From the NCBI RefSeq assembly GCF_010668395.1, contig NZ_WUEY01000001.1, positions 1 through 64,000 of the forward strand: a stretch of DNA of 64,000 bases, read 5' to 3'. This document shows, in pieces, positions 63,934-64,000 of the stretch; within the stretch, counting starts at the first letter, position 1, and every line of letters begins with the position of its first letter. The translations under genes were made by a program, and so were the position numbers. The notes under the pieces were generated by a model that was given only the letters and a program-made list of their open reading frames with translations, was not told where the DNA came from and did no database searches. Source of the DNA: Martinezella lusitana (GTDB lineage Bacteria > Pseudomonadota > Alphaproteobacteria > Rhizobiales > Rhizobiaceae).

Positions 63934-64000
63934 CGGTATCGTTCCCCTTATGTTCCGGGCATTGATGAACGATTCCGACAAAAAAGTCGAGCCGGCGGAG

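Overview
The window is a chromosomal segment of an alphaproteobacterium of the Rhizobium/Agrobacterium group. This rests on a RopA-type porin, a CcrM-type GANTC methyltransferase, a BioR-like regulator with BioR boxes beside bioY, a type II thrB beside ispH, an IalB-family protein, the ctaC-D-B-F-G-E order, GC-rich codon use and CCA-encoding tRNAs. Most of the DNA is ordinary core genome. No prophage, integrase, rRNA or CRISPR array was seen.

Layout. 1-127 is the 3' end of an IS200-type element. 160-4960 holds an ArsR regulator, a PLP dehydratase, a LysR regulator and an MFS exporter. 4960-7960 has a porin and a type I DAHP synthase (aroG) with what looks like a Phe/Tyr leader-peptide attenuator. 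7980-10900 carries three methionine sulfoxide reductases (msrA, msrB, fRMsr) and a pentapeptide-repeat protein. 11000-16170 has tRNA-Pro(CGG), tRNA-Gln(TTG), small lipoproteins, a broken membrane-protein gene and a cupin/metallo-hydrolase pair. 16180-27630 is core: ppdK, a CNNM/CorC-type protein, smc, a DsbA-like protein, a DUF721 protein, mutY, a HAD hydrolase and an NTF2-like protein. 27640-33400 has ccrM, two small monooxygenase-like proteins with a divergent ArsR-like regulator, DUF1284-bioY and bioR. 33600-44470 has thrC, an M16 peptidase, an acetyltransferase, a degenerate-GGDEF/EAL protein, a zinc metallopeptidase, CsbD, YqgE/AlgH, a DsbD_N-like protein and a peroxiredoxin.

44500-50290 is the accessory part: a ParDE toxin-antitoxin pair, a zinc-type ABC importer with a Zur-like palindrome and a 42-residue leading membrane protein, and an A/T-rich overlapping gene pair (nucleotidyltransferase plus DUF262 protein) that is the best candidate for an undescribed, possibly defensive, system. 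50490-61170 is the block rnhA-thrB-ispH-SURF1-DUF983-cta read leftward. It is interrupted between DUF983 and ctaE by a CPT-like kinase gene and a complete IS200-type element. The right edge holds an IalB-family gene, tldD and a MazG-like protein.

The two IS copies are in opposite orientation and identical over the 127 visible shared bases, so they could support inversion of the 55 kb between them. All family calls come from reading motifs and gene order; no database search was run.
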